Positions 52,814 through 62,619 of a DNA stretch of 64,000 nt are shown one piece after another (within the stretch, counting starts at the first letter, position 1; every line of letters starts with the position of its first letter). The notes under the pieces were generated by a model. That model searched no databases, had not been told where the DNA came from, and worked only from the letters and a program-made list of their open reading frames with translations. The DNA comes from Pseudomonas arsenicoxydans (GTDB taxonomy: Bacteria; Pseudomonadota; Gammaproteobacteria; Pseudomonadales; Pseudomonadaceae): NCBI RefSeq assembly GCF_006438915.1, contig NZ_RCZE01000018.1:57026-121025 (forward strand), read 5' to 3'. A program made the position numbers and the translations under genes.

Positions 52814-54241
52814 ATGAATCATCGCCCTACCATGCTTCGCGGTGCGCTTGCTGCCACCGTCTTGCTGCTGGCCAATCTGGCCGCTGCGCAAACGCCTGCG
52901 CAGGAGCATAACCCCGTCGAAGCCTTGCGCATCCAGAACATCGCCGAAGAAGCCTATATCTACGGCCTGCCCATCGTGATGAATTATGGCGTGATGTATT
53001 CCTACGCAGTCGATAAGGACTCGCCACAGTACAAAGCCCCCTTCAATCACTTGCACAATATTGCGCGTGTATTTACTCCAGAGGACAAGGCCGTGGTCAC
53101 GGCCAACAGTGACACTCCTTATTCCTTCGCTTGGCTGGACTTGCGCGCCGAACCCATGGTGTTAAGCGTGCCGCCGGTGGAAAAGGGGCGCTACTACTCG
53201 CAGATGTTGTGTGATGGCAACACTTACAATTACGGCGTGATTGGCAGTATTGCCACCGCAGGTGTCCCCGGTGATTACCTGGTGGTCGGTCCTGACTGGA
53301 AAGGGGAGATGCCCAAGGGCATCAAGAAAATGTTCCGCTCGACGACGCAATTCTCGATGGTCGGGTATCGCACGCAGTTGTTTTCGCCACAAGATATTGA
53401 AAACGTCAAGGCGATCCAGGCCGGGTACAAGGTGCAACCGCTGTCGACCTGGTTGAAGGAGCCTGCCCCCCCTGCAGCCCAAGCCGTCACCTTCCCGGCA
53501 GCCGACAAAGATTCAATCAAGAAAAATTTCTTCGCGTATCTGGACTTTGCATTGCGCTTTGCACCCGCCGCGCCTGAGGAAAAAGCCATACGCGAAAAGT
53601 TGGCGAGTATTGGTATCGGCAATGGCGAGATGGACCACTTCAAGGCCGTTGCCGCCGTTTATGGCGAGGAACTTGCTGCCGGGGCCGCCGCCGGTGACAA
53701 GTTGATCACACAGAGCATTAGCCAACACGGTCAGAGCGTCAACGGCTGGACCCTGATGACCGAAGGTGGCGGCAATCGCCAGCGTTACAACGGCGACTGG
53801 CAGGCACGCGCGGCCGTGGCCAAGGCAGGTATTTACGCCCTGGATGCCTCCGAAGCGCGCTACGCGCTCACCCGTACCCTGCCCAATGGCGAAACTCTCG
53901 ACGCCAGCAAACACAATTACACCTTTACCTTTGCTGCCGGCGAGCTACCTCCAGCCGATGCATTCTGGTCGGTAACGATGTACGACGGCGCCACCCAATT
54001 GCTGGTTGCCAACCCGATCCAGCGCTATCTGATCAATTCGCCAATGCTGCCAAACATGCAGAAAAACGCGGACGGCTCGCTGACCATTCATATCCAGAAA
54101 GACTCTCCGGGCAAAGACAAGGAAAGCAACTGGCTGCCTGCGCCCGACGGTCCAGTTTACCTGGCGCTCCGTATCTACGGCCCGCAGGAGCAAATGAACA
54201 AGGGCCAGTGGCAGGTGCCACCGCTAGTGCTTGCCGACTGA
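52814..54241 (+). CDS. DUF1254/DUF1214 domain protein, periplasmic
   Basis: The 475-residue protein has a signal peptide (about 1-25, ending LAAAQ). The DUF1254 half has EEAYIYGLPIVMNYGVMYSYAVDKDSPQYKAP (in part) and NSDTPYSFAWLDLRAEPMVL. The DUF1214 half has FWSVTMYDGATQLLVANPIQRYLINSPML and DSPGKDKESNWLPAP. These domains form beta-barrel-like periplasmic proteins whose role is unknown; they often sit in catabolic loci for hydrophobic compounds. A truncated relative lies at 54967-55254. Confidence 0.9.
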   Translation: MNHRPTMLRGALAATVLLLANLAAAQTPAQEHNPVEALRIQNIAEEAYIYGLPIVMNYGVMYSYAVDKDSPQYKAPFNHLHNIARVFTPEDKAVVTANSDTPYSFAWLDLRAEPMVLSVPPVEKGRYYSQMLCDGNTYNYGVIGSIATAGVPGDYLVVGPDWKGEMPKGIKKMFRSTTQFSMVGYRTQLFSPQDIENVKAIQAGYKVQPLSTWLKEPAPPAAQAVTFPAADKDSIKKNFFAYLDFALRFAPAAPEEKAIREKLASIGIGNGEMDHFKAVAAVYGEELAAGAAAGDKLITQSISQHGQSVNGWTLMTEGGGNRQRYNGDWQARAAVAKAGIYALDASEARYALTRTLPNGETLDASKHNYTFTFAAGELPPADAFWSVTMYDGATQLLVANPIQRYLINSPMLPNMQKNADGSLTIHIQKDSPGKDKESNWLPAPDGPVYLALRIYGPQEQMNKGQWQVPPLVLAD

Positions 54242-54283
54242 CCCGATGGCCGAGAAAAAATTCGTTTCAAATGTACTGAATCG

Positions 54284-54304
54284 CCCCCCTCTTGATTGGG
54301 GGGG
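54284..54304. promoter_or_regulatory. C-run/G-run inverted repeat B
   Basis: Six C (54284-54289) and seven G (54298-54304) flank TCTTGATT. It lies between the DUF1254 gene and the porin remnant, where a promoter of the original porin gene would be. A G-run half-site, AATTGGGGGGG, follows at 54361-54371. Confidence 0.5.
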
Positions 54305-54489
54305 TGTGAAGTGGTCCGACACTCTTTAATGCACCGTATGTCCGGAAAAACACGATTGGCAATTGGGGGGGCATGACAGGGCGCAAATGGGCAATGTCGA
54401 CTCATTGGCAACATTTCATCTCGCCATGAAGAGCCCGGTTGCGCTGTTACTTGATCGACAGTGATTGAGCATCATTAGAGAGGGGCGTC

Positions 54490-54903
54490 ATGTTCGACGG
54501 GGACGATGAAACCAACACCTCTGGAATCGGCAGCGGCAATGTACGCGGTCCAATACCGGGTGGCAGTTTCTTCGTCGGTCATCAACTCGATAATCAGTGG
54601 TTGTCAGGTTTGCGTCCCTTGGCGATGTCGGCCTGGCGCAACGCTACGACAACGATGGGGGCGGACTGGCGCCTTGCCGCCGGCCTTGCTTACACGCTGG
54701 ACAAAGTGACCGATCTAAACTTCAGTTGGGTAACGGTATGGAAGGGCGACCGGCCCGTCGACCGGCAGAAATCCTTGTCTGGCGATCGTGCGTCTGGCGA
54801 GTTCGACAACACCTGGATTCAAGACCTGAAAATCCTGTCAGCAGATAACCGCGAATGCTTTCAAGGCGGCTACCAAGGCCATGACCAGCGTACTGCCGGG
54901 TGA
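54490..54903 (+). pseudogene. Decayed FadL/OmpP1-type outer-membrane porin
   Basis: Pieces of a FadL-family porin appear in two frames. One frame gives GIGSGNVRGPIPGGSFFVGHQL then, further on, WRLAAGLAYTLDKVTDLNFS and GDRPVDRQKSLSGDRASGEF, which match the last strands of the family. Between them the other frame (near 54609-54650) gives LGDVGLAQRYDND, the next conserved block of the N-terminal half. So there is at least one frameshift, a large internal deletion and loss of the usual C-terminal Phe strand. A live gene would have 400 or more residues. It probably once imported the hydrophobic substrate of this locus. Confidence 0.7.
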
Positions 54904-54966
54904 GTTCGAGGTTGTGCAGGAAGCACCTGAGCACTCGAATCCTTCGATAACAAAAGAGAAAACATC

Positions 54967-55254
54967 ATGAAGGTCACGCCCCTGAAATCGGTGTACACAG
55001 CAATGGCGCTACTGGCGAGCAGTGCCCTGTCGATGGCGCACGCACAACCATCCGTTACTCCCGAAGAAGTCCGCGCCATTGCCAGGGAAGCCTATCTCTA
55101 CCGCATGGGTGCTGCCGTTCTCGGCATTTATGGCAACTCGAAGGGAGAAGCGGTCTACCCTATCTACAACGCTGACGAGGAAAACCGCAAGCTTGACGGC
55201 TCCTATAAATACGAGTTGCGCTTTGCCCTGGGCCAGTTGCCTCCCATTGGTTGA
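54967..55254 (+). pseudogene. Truncated second DUF1254 gene
   Basis: The 95-residue frame begins with a good signal peptide (MKVTPLKSVYTAMALLAS.., ending MAHAQ) and the DUF1254 opening EEVRAIAREAYLYRMG. It then jumps to LGIYGNSKGEAVYPIYNAD and YELRFALGQLPP, which belong to the C-terminal DUF1214 half. It stops at TGA 55252-55254, before the conserved NAFWSLTMYD block. About 300 residues are missing from the middle and about 80 from the end. It may be expressed as a short secreted peptide but is not a complete DUF1254 protein. Confidence 0.75.
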
Positions 55255-55307
55255 TCGATATCGTTCCTCGGCCGAGCCGCTCAACGTTTTGCATAAGGCT
55301 TGAAAAA

Positions 55308-57977
55308 ATGGATCGCTTAGAGCCACAACTGATCCTTAAAACCACGCCGCCACGGGGCCAGAAATCTGCCCGGATGCGCAGCCGGCTGGCGATCGACACT
55401 CCGGAACTGACCGACAAGGTGGTGATTGCCGTTCATGCGCCAGCCGGCTTCGGCAAGACGTTTTTGCTGACCCAGTGGCGACGGGAGAGTTTGTCTCACG
55501 GCGCCGTCGTGGCCTGGCTGACGCTCGATGCGCATGATGATGGTGCCCGATTTGTCCAGGGACTGGGAGCAGCCATGGCGATTGGCAGTGGCCGGCCATC
55601 CTTTGCCCGTACCTTCGAGCCTGGTCCGGGGCCTGGGCGTGACGAGTTCGAAGGGCTGACACAGTGGCTGGCGGAAGTCGCCGATCTGGGCAGCGAGACC
55701 GTACTGATCCTGGATGAAGCTGACGCCTTGCCCGACGCGACTATTCGTCACTCCCTGACCTATCTGTTGCATAACGCTCCAGCCAATTTACGCATCATCA
55801 TGGCCTCCCGCTCACGTTTGAATCTGCAAGTGGCGGACCTCGCGGCGAGGGGGCGCTACGCAACGGTCAGCACGGCGGCCTTGCGTTTCGGTGTTGAGGA
55901 AGCTGTCGCGATACTCACGGGACGCTTTGGTGCCAAGATCGACGCCGACCTTTGCGTGCGTCTGTATGAGGTTACGGAGGGCTGGCCCCTGGGTTTGCAG
56001 CTGGCTATTTCAGCGATGGAAAAAAGTTCAAGTCCGGGTGCAGCAATCGTTGAGTTGTCAAAATGCACAGGCGATATTCAGCGCTATTTCGTTGACAGCC
56101 TGGTGGCCCACCTGCCCGACGAGCAGGTCACGTTCTTGACGGGCATCGCCTTGCTGGAGATGGTCCAGCCTTCCTTGTGCATCGCATTAACGGGTAATCC
56201 GCGCGCGGCAGAAATGCTCCGGGACCTGTGTGTCTCGACTCCCATTTTCGTCGAAAGTGTCGATAGCGATTGGGTGCGCATTCATCCATTGGCCCGAGAC
56301 TTCCTGCTGGGGCGGTTTGAAAAATTGGCCCCAGAGCAGCGTCAGGGTTTTCATGAACGTGCCGCTTTGTGGCTGCAACAACATGAGTTCCTGGAACAGG
56401 CAGCTCGCCAATACCATTTGGCCGGGCTACCAAGACCCGCTTATGAAATGATCGAAAAATGCCTGTACGACGTAATGTTGCGGGGCCGGTTCAGTCGGGT
56501 GCTGGAATGGGTCGAAGAACTTGAGCCCGAGGCCGTTTTGTCACACCCGCGCATTTGCCTGGCTGCTGCCTGGGCACTGGCGATGGGCGAGCGTCAGGCT
56601 GAAGCTGCGCGATTGATTACCGCCATCGAGCAACACCCGTCCGCCGATGAAGCAACCCGTTGCGAGGCCGCCGCCATCGAGACCGCCGCCGCCTATTTTG
56701 CAGATCGTCCTGACGAGTCGCTGGCCCTCATCACGCCATGGGTTGACCGGTTGTCGACGTTCCCGATCAAGGTGCAAGCGATTGTGGCGAACCAGATAGC
56801 TCGTCTGACCTTGTCTCAGGGGCAGCCGGAGAAGGCCCGGCGCATTTTTCAGCGTGCACCGCATTACACGTGGAGCCCTGGCCTGGATGCCATTCGGGGG
56901 TTTGGCCAGTGGGTCGTCGGCCTGACGTATCTTTGGGAGGGGCGGATGCTGTCGTCGCAAGCTGCCTTGCGCGCCAGTCTGGTGCTCGCCGAGCAAGATA
57001 TTGGTCGACGCAGCCCGATTGCCGTGATGATGGCCAGCGCCCTGGCAACCGTCATGCTGGAGCGAGGGGAAGTTCAGGAAGCCAGCACGGTTTTGGCGAA
57101 CCGGATGGACATGGTTGAGCGTCTCGCTTCGCCTGATGCGATTGTGCTGGGCTATATCACCGCATCTCGACTGGCTTCGATGCAGGGACATGGACATCGC
57201 GGGCAGGACCTTCTTGAGGCTCTATTCGCATTGGGTGAAGAACGTGACATTCCGCGGTTTTGCATCGCATCGCTGGGCGAGCAGATTCGTCTGCATGCAT
57301 TGCAGGGGCGCAGTGACACGTGCCAGGCATTATGGCGGCGTCTGGAGGCTGTTACACCGCTCATTGCCCGCGAACAAACCGGGCTGCTCGGTCCGGAACT
57401 GGCGTTGATGGCGGGTGTGGCTGAGGCTTATGTCTTGCTGGCCAAGCGTGAGTGGGAAGCCATGCTGGTTGTACTCGACAAGGCTGGCGCAACCGCCGAG
57501 CACCTGCGCCGTGGCCGGGAAATTGTGCAGATCAAACTGCTCAGGGCCTTGGCGCTCAAAGCGACGGGCGAGGAGGGCACCCCCTGTTTACTGGAAGCGG
57601 TCAGCCTCGCACAAGAGAATGATATGCAGCGCGTGGTGCAAGACACTCATCCCGATCTGACCAAGTGGGTGCAGACGCTCCAGCGTCCAACCCTCCCGGC
57701 GGTAACGGCAGAATCCTCCGCGCCGATGCCTGTTTCGCGACCGGAGTCCGCAACATCGAGCGTCTCAGCCAGTCGTTTGCTGACGCCCAAGGAGCGCGAG
57801 GTGTTGCAGCTGCTGGCCCGTAATCTTTCCAACAAGCAAATCGCCCTGGCCCTGAATGTCGGCGAGGAAACGGTGAAGTGGCACCTGAAAAACCTGTTTG
57901 GAAAATTCCAGGCAGGTACCCGGCAGCATGTTGTCGCGCGCGCGTACATGCTGGGGATTCTCGAAACGGCGGGCTGA
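55308..57977 (+). CDS. MalT-like ATP-dependent LuxR regulator (LAL type)
   Basis: This 889-residue cytoplasmic activator starts at ATG 55308. The Walker A motif APAGFGKT lies at about 44-51 and TVLILDEADAL is Walker B. A winged-helix and TPR-like middle (residues about 350-780) probably senses a ligand. The C-terminal LuxR-type helix-turn-helix, LLTPKEREVLQLLARNLSNK (in part), ends the protein. Family members such as MalT and AlkS activate operons when ATP and an inducer bind. It sits in the middle of the locus and is the best candidate for binding the C-run/G-run repeats. Confidence 0.93.
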   Translation: MDRLEPQLILKTTPPRGQKSARMRSRLAIDTPELTDKVVIAVHAPAGFGKTFLLTQWRRESLSHGAVVAWLTLDAHDDGARFVQGLGAAMAIGSGRPSFARTFEPGPGPGRDEFEGLTQWLAEVADLGSETVLILDEADALPDATIRHSLTYLLHNAPANLRIIMASRSRLNLQVADLAARGRYATVSTAALRFGVEEAVAILTGRFGAKIDADLCVRLYEVTEGWPLGLQLAISAMEKSSSPGAAIVELSKCTGDIQRYFVDSLVAHLPDEQVTFLTGIALLEMVQPSLCIALTGNPRAAEMLRDLCVSTPIFVESVDSDWVRIHPLARDFLLGRFEKLAPEQRQGFHERAALWLQQHEFLEQAARQYHLAGLPRPAYEMIEKCLYDVMLRGRFSRVLEWVEELEPEAVLSHPRICLAAAWALAMGERQAEAARLITAIEQHPSADEATRCEAAAIETAAAYFADRPDESLALITPWVDRLSTFPIKVQAIVANQIARLTLSQGQPEKARRIFQRAPHYTWSPGLDAIRGFGQWVVGLTYLWEGRMLSSQAALRASLVLAEQDIGRRSPIAVMMASALATVMLERGEVQEASTVLANRMDMVERLASPDAIVLGYITASRLASMQGHGHRGQDLLEALFALGEERDIPRFCIASLGEQIRLHALQGRSDTCQALWRRLEAVTPLIAREQTGLLGPELALMAGVAEAYVLLAKREWEAMLVVLDKAGATAEHLRRGREIVQIKLLRALALKATGEEGTPCLLEAVSLAQENDMQRVVQDTHPDLTKWVQTLQRPTLPAVTAESSAPMPVSRPESATSSVSASRLLTPKEREVLQLLARNLSNKQIALALNVGEETVKWHLKNLFGKFQAGTRQHVVARAYMLGILETAG

Positions 57978-58045
57978 TACCCGCCTGCGATTCAAGGTGA
58001 TCCGTTCGGATCATCATTCAATTCCCCCCATCTGATTTCCGGCCA

Positions 58046-58065
58046 CCCCCCCTGTCAATGGGGGG
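58046..58065. promoter_or_regulatory. C-run/G-run inverted repeat C, upstream of the thiolase operon
   Basis: Seven C (58046-58052) and six G (58060-58065) flank TGTCAAT. Its centre is about 85 bases before the thiolase ATG 58141 and 69 bases after the regulator stop. GTCA in the spacer is shared with repeat A. Confidence 0.55.
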
Positions 58066-58140
58066 TTGTGCTGTTCGGCTTCGCCATAGTCTGGCCCCAA
58101 CAAGAGCGCGACGCGCATCGGTGGGTGGGGAGCAGGGTTT

Positions 58141-59304
58141 ATGTCTGAAAGAGTGCTGGTCGCCGGCGCGGGAATGGCGCCGTTTCTGCCGCTGGGTGGC
58201 TGTGACAGTCATGCAGCGTTGGCGGGACAGGCCATTTGTGCGGCGCTGGCCGATGCGCGAATCGACTATGACCTGATCGACCAGGTGTTTACTGCCTGCG
58301 TCCACGGTGAATCCGGTATCGCCGAGCAAATGCTGTCGCAGATTGGCTACTCCGGTGTGCCGGTTTTCAGTCTCGCCGATGGTTGTGCGTCCGCCAGCAG
58401 CGCGTTTCAGTTGGCCCGCAACAGTGTGTTGTGCGGCCAGGCTGAGTGTGTGTTGGTGGTAGGTGTCGAGTGCATGCCTGCGCGCATTTCCAATCGTGAG
58501 TTCTTCGGCTTGAAAGAGCTGGCTCGCGATGAGTCGCCTACAGTCGGACAGGGTGACAGTGCCAACGCGTTTATCGAGCGTCGACGGCAACCGGCGCTGC
58601 TGTTCGCGGCCCAAACCAGTTGGCTGCTGACGCGGTTGGGCGTTGCCGAAAACAGCTTCGACCAAGTGTTGGAGCGGGCACGAACTCAAGCTGGACTCAA
58701 CCCGTACGCCGTATTGAATCGTGTGCCGGATCGCGACGGCTGGCTCCCGCCTTATCTGTCTCCGCCGGCCTGCGGTGCTGCGGCGGTGGTGATCTGCACC
58801 CCGGCCTTCGCTCAGCGTTTCGGCGCTCGGGCGGACGTCACCGTGCTGGCAAGCGCCAGGGGCAGCGACAGCACCTCGGAGCAGGAATCGGGCTGCGTGC
58901 TGGATGTGCTTGGGCGAGCGACCACTCGGCGTGTGGCGCAGCAGGCCTATCAGCAAGCGGGGCTCGGCGCGGAGGACATTGACGTGGCTGAACTGCATGA
59001 CCAAAGCGTCGGTGACTTCATGGTCAATAGTGTCGCGCTGGGCTTTTGCCGAGAAGACGACATTGACCGTTTTGTGCAACTCCACGGCCCCTTGAAGGGG
59101 CAGAAGAATGCAGTGAACCCGTCAGGTGGCTTGCTGGGACGCGGGCACGCTCCAGGGGCTAGCGGACTGGCGCAACTGGTTGAGCTGGTCTGGCAACTGC
59201 GCGACATGGCCAAAGGGCGGCAAATTGCGGGAGCTCGCACGGCGCTCCAGCACAGCACCGCTTTGGGCCGGGCGGTGTCGATCACCATTTTGCAGCGCAC
59301 ATGA
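58141..59304 (+). CDS. Thiolase-fold protein (SCP-2 / lipid-transfer thiolase type)
   Basis: The 387-residue protein has the thiolase fold. ADGCASASSAFQLA holds the nucleophile-loop Cys, ELHDQSVGDFMV replaces the NEAFA block as in SCP2-type thiolases, and NPSGGLLGRGHAPGASGLAQ is the C-terminal signature region. Such enzymes split or form C-C bonds of acyl-CoA side chains, for example in sterol side-chain breakdown. GGAG lies about eight bases before ATG 58141. It heads the operon that continues with DUF1302 68 bases downstream. Confidence 0.85.
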   Translation: MSERVLVAGAGMAPFLPLGGCDSHAALAGQAICAALADARIDYDLIDQVFTACVHGESGIAEQMLSQIGYSGVPVFSLADGCASASSAFQLARNSVLCGQAECVLVVGVECMPARISNREFFGLKELARDESPTVGQGDSANAFIERRRQPALLFAAQTSWLLTRLGVAENSFDQVLERARTQAGLNPYAVLNRVPDRDGWLPPYLSPPACGAAAVVICTPAFAQRFGARADVTVLASARGSDSTSEQESGCVLDVLGRATTRRVAQQAYQQAGLGAEDIDVAELHDQSVGDFMVNSVALGFCREDDIDRFVQLHGPLKGQKNAVNPSGGLLGRGHAPGASGLAQLVELVWQLRDMAKGRQIAGARTALQHSTALGRAVSITILQRT

Positions 59305-59372
59305 GAGGAGGCTCAGTGCGCCGTGATGTAACCCATGACCTTTCGTAAACCATAGAGCAGGTGGCACGTTTG

Positions 59373-61202
59373 ATGAACAAAAATAATAAGATCTGCCATG
59401 CAAACCTTCGCAAGGGCTTGTTGACTTCCGCCATTCTCACCGGCCTGGGCATTGCGCCCGTGCAGGCCGTCGAGATCAACACCGGGAATGAAGACTTTGC
59501 GGTGCGCTTCGACAACACGGTGAAGTTCAACTATGCCCAGCGGGTAGAGGCAGCCAACAGCAAGCTGGCTCATTCGTGGAACAACAACGACGGGGAACGC
59601 AACTTCTCTTCCGGTAGTCCGGTTTCTCAGCGGCTCGACGTGCTGTCTGAACTGGACGTGGTTTACAAACAGAAGGCTGGTTTCCGGGTCAGTGCCAACT
59701 CCTGGTACGACCACGCCTATGACGACATCGGCAGCGATAACGCGTCGACTAACCAGCTCAACAACGGCCGGCCGGATTCCCGTCATCAGAGCGGTTACAC
59801 CGATCGTTATTACAACGGTCCTTCCTCGGAAATTCTCGATGCCTTCGTGTTCGGCAGCACCGAAGTCGGCGATGAATCGCTGCTCAGCGGCAAGCTCGGC
59901 AAGCACACCAATTACTGGGGTGAAACCATCCTTGCCTTTGCCCATGGCAACAGTTACGGCCAGTCGGGCCTGGACATTTCCAAGGCGCTGGCGGTCCCGG
60001 GAACAGAAGCCAAAGAGCTGTTCATTCCGCGCAATCAGTTATCGGCCAGTTTCACGCTTAACCCGGAACTGACTGTAGCCGCGCAGTACTTCCTGGATTG
60101 GGACGCGGCGCGCCTGCCGGAGTCGGGCACTTACCTGGGGTTCAACGACGGCATTCAGAATGGCGGACACAACTTGTCGCTGGTCGCTGCACAGAACCCT
60201 CGTTTTGGCACGCCCGGTCCGTTGGGTGCCAACCAGTTTTTGCGTCTTAACAACGGCCACACCTACACCCCGGACAACCATGGTGACTTCGGCCTGATGG
60301 CCAAGTGGAGCCCGGAATGGCTGGAGGGCACGCTGGGTGTCTACTACCGCAAAACCTCCGACATCCTGCCGAACCTGGTCTTGCAACCGGTGGCGGTTGG
60401 ACCTGCTCAGCTGATTTCGGGTAACGCCGGCAGCTACAACCAGTTTTACGTCGATGACATCGATGTCTACGGCCTCAGCCTGTCGAAGAGCATCGAAGGC
60501 GTCAGCGTCGGCGTCGACGTGAACTACCGCCACAACATGCCACTGGCCAGCGTGCCGGGAACCGTCAATCCGGCGGCAGGCGCTGCCGGTTTGCCGGGCT
60601 TCATCAGCAGTTTCGACGGTGATAATGGCGTGGCTCGCGGCAACACCGTGCATGCCGTCGTCAACGGCTTGACCACTTTCGGAGCGACCCCGGTGTGGGA
60701 CAGCTCGAGCTTGCTGGTTGAGCTTGCCTACAGCCGCTGGCTGGACGTGACGGAAAACAAGCAGTTGTTTAAAGGCGAAGATTGGTATCACGGTGTCGAC
60801 AAGGTCACCAAGGACAACTACGTCCTGGGCGTCAACTTCAACCCGACCTGGTATCAGGTGTTCCCCGGCATCGATATGTACTTGCCGGTCACCTACAACG
60901 TCGGGCTGTCAGGCAACTCTGCTGTTCAATTGGGGGGTAATAAAGATTCAGGCAGCTACTCGGTGGGCGTTGGCATGGATGTGCACAACCAGTACCGGTT
61001 TGACCTGAAGTATGTGGACAACTTTGGTCCGTTCGACACCTGCGATTCCGCCGGTAGCGCGCGTGCACAAGGTGCGGGCGCCGCACCTGGGGCCAATGGT
61101 CAATACAACTGTGTACCGGGGCAGCCCACTGCTTTCGGCGGCACGCCATCTCAGCTCAAGGATCGGGGCATGGTCACGTTTACCTTTAAAACGACCATTT
61201 GA
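59373..61202 (+). CDS. DUF1302 outer-membrane barrel protein
   Basis: The 609-residue protein has an unusual charged start followed by a hydrophobic signal (GLLTSAILTGLGIAPVQA). Many amphipathic beta strands follow, with the DUF1302 marks DFAVRFDNTVKFNYAQRV and SNSWYDHAYD-like blocks, and the C-terminus is the aromatic MVTFTFKTTI. It is likely an outer-membrane porin or receptor for a hydrophobic substrate. I chose ATG 59373 (AGGTGG upstream) over GTG 59361. DUF1302 and DUF1329 genes nearly always occur as a pair, as here. Confidence 0.9.
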   Translation: MNKNNKICHANLRKGLLTSAILTGLGIAPVQAVEINTGNEDFAVRFDNTVKFNYAQRVEAANSKLAHSWNNNDGERNFSSGSPVSQRLDVLSELDVVYKQKAGFRVSANSWYDHAYDDIGSDNASTNQLNNGRPDSRHQSGYTDRYYNGPSSEILDAFVFGSTEVGDESLLSGKLGKHTNYWGETILAFAHGNSYGQSGLDISKALAVPGTEAKELFIPRNQLSASFTLNPELTVAAQYFLDWDAARLPESGTYLGFNDGIQNGGHNLSLVAAQNPRFGTPGPLGANQFLRLNNGHTYTPDNHGDFGLMAKWSPEWLEGTLGVYYRKTSDILPNLVLQPVAVGPAQLISGNAGSYNQFYVDDIDVYGLSLSKSIEGVSVGVDVNYRHNMPLASVPGTVNPAAGAAGLPGFISSFDGDNGVARGNTVHAVVNGLTTFGATPVWDSSSLLVELAYSRWLDVTENKQLFKGEDWYHGVDKVTKDNYVLGVNFNPTWYQVFPGIDMYLPVTYNVGLSGNSAVQLGGNKDSGSYSVGVGMDVHNQYRFDLKYVDNFGPFDTCDSAGSARAQGAGAAPGANGQYNCVPGQPTAFGGTPSQLKDRGMVTFTFKTTI

Positions 61203-61235
61203 TCGAAGTCTTTGCTTGATAGCAGGAGTCACTCC

Positions 61236-62597
61236 ATGAAGTTCGTCAACACGCTTTTATTCACTGCCTTGACCGTAGCCATCGCTGGCACGGCACACGC
61301 TGCAGTTTCCCCTGATGAAGCCGCAAAACTGGGCAACAGCCTGACCGCGGTCGGCGCGGAAAAGGCCGGCAACGCCGACAACACCATCCCGGCTTACACC
61401 GGTGGTATCACCACACCGCCGGCCAGTTTCCAGGCCGGCAGCTCGTTCCGTCCGGACCCTTACGAGGCTGACAAGCCGCGTGCAGTCGTCGATGGTAAAA
61501 ACGTGGGTCAATTCGCCGGCAAACTGACCGCGACCACGCAAGAACTGCTCAAGCGTTACCCAACGTTCCGGGTCGATGTATTCCCGACCCATCGCAGCGT
61601 TGCATTGCCTCAGCGCTTGCTGGACAACACCGCGAAAAACGCCGTCGGCGCTAAAACCCTCGAGGGCGGTGTCGCACTGGAAAACGTGCTGCCGGGCGTA
61701 CCGTTCCCGATCCCGAAAGATGGCTATGAGGCCATGTGGAACCACCTGCTGCGCTATCAGGGGTACGCCACCAATCTGAAATACGATTCCTGGAACGTCG
61801 ACAGTTCCGGCACGGCGATTCTGGCCACGTCGGGTAACGCCTATCTGGAATATTCGCTCTACGATCCGAAGCGCACGGAACCGGCAAAAGAGACCGATCT
61901 GTTCTTCAAAACCAAGCTCTACTACCAGGCCCCGGCCCGTCGCGCAGGCGAAGCCATCCTGGTGCAGGATGCGGTCAATCCGCTGAAAATGGAGCGCCGT
62001 GGCTGGCAATACCTGCCGGGTCAGCGTCGTGTAAAACTGGCCCCGGACATTGCCTATGACACACCGAACCCGGGTTCGGCCGGTGCCTCGACCTATGACG
62101 ATGCCTGGGTGTTCAACGGTGCCATGGACCGTTACGACTTCAAGCTGGTCGGCAAGAAGGAAATGATCGTTCCGTACAACACCTACAAGCTGAACTATCA
62201 CAAGGAAGCCGCGGATATCACCACGCCGCACTTCGTCAATCCAGACTTGACGCGCTGGGAACTGCACCGCGTGTGGGTGGTCGAGGCCACACTGAAACCG
62301 GGCAAACGCCACATCTACAGCAAGCGCACCTTTTACCTCGACGAAGACAGCTGGATTGCCCTGGCTTCCGATGAGTACGACGCCAGCGGCAAGTTGTACC
62401 GCGGTTCCTTCGCCCACATGGCTTACAGCTATGACGTGCAGGCGCCGAACTCCGACAACCACATGATTTATGACTTCGTTTCCGGTAGCTACAACATCAC
62501 CGGCGTCTATGGCCCGTATGGCGGCGTCAAGTACATCGAGCCGCTTTCGAAAGCGCAGTGGGCACCTGAGTCATTGGCTGGCACTGGCATTCGCTAA
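61236..62597 (+). CDS. DUF1329 periplasmic lipoprotein-insertion-like protein
   Basis: The 453-residue protein has a signal peptide (MKFVNTLLFTALTVAIAGTAHA). DUF1329 is related in fold to LolA/LolB-type lipid carriers. Typical blocks are GAEKAGNADNTIPAYTGGI, EAMWNHLLRYQG and LKPGKRHIYSKRTFYLDEDSW (in part). It probably ferries a hydrophobic molecule in the periplasm for the DUF1302 barrel and the MMPL transporter. AGGAG lies eight bases before ATG 61236, 33 bases after the DUF1302 stop. Confidence 0.92.
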   Translation: MKFVNTLLFTALTVAIAGTAHAAVSPDEAAKLGNSLTAVGAEKAGNADNTIPAYTGGITTPPASFQAGSSFRPDPYEADKPRAVVDGKNVGQFAGKLTATTQELLKRYPTFRVDVFPTHRSVALPQRLLDNTAKNAVGAKTLEGGVALENVLPGVPFPIPKDGYEAMWNHLLRYQGYATNLKYDSWNVDSSGTAILATSGNAYLEYSLYDPKRTEPAKETDLFFKTKLYYQAPARRAGEAILVQDAVNPLKMERRGWQYLPGQRRVKLAPDIAYDTPNPGSAGASTYDDAWVFNGAMDRYDFKLVGKKEMIVPYNTYKLNYHKEAADITTPHFVNPDLTRWELHRVWVVEATLKPGKRHIYSKRTFYLDEDSWIALASDEYDASGKLYRGSFAHMAYSYDVQAPNSDNHMIYDFVSGSYNITGVYGPYGGVKYIEPLSKAQWAPESLAGTGIR

Positions 62598-62619
62598 GCC
62601 ATAACGCAGGTGTTTTTTT

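Noticed and set aside
58018..59085. 355-residue open frame antisense to the thiolase
   Set aside because: Composition is shadow-like and it runs across the promoter of the thiolase operon.
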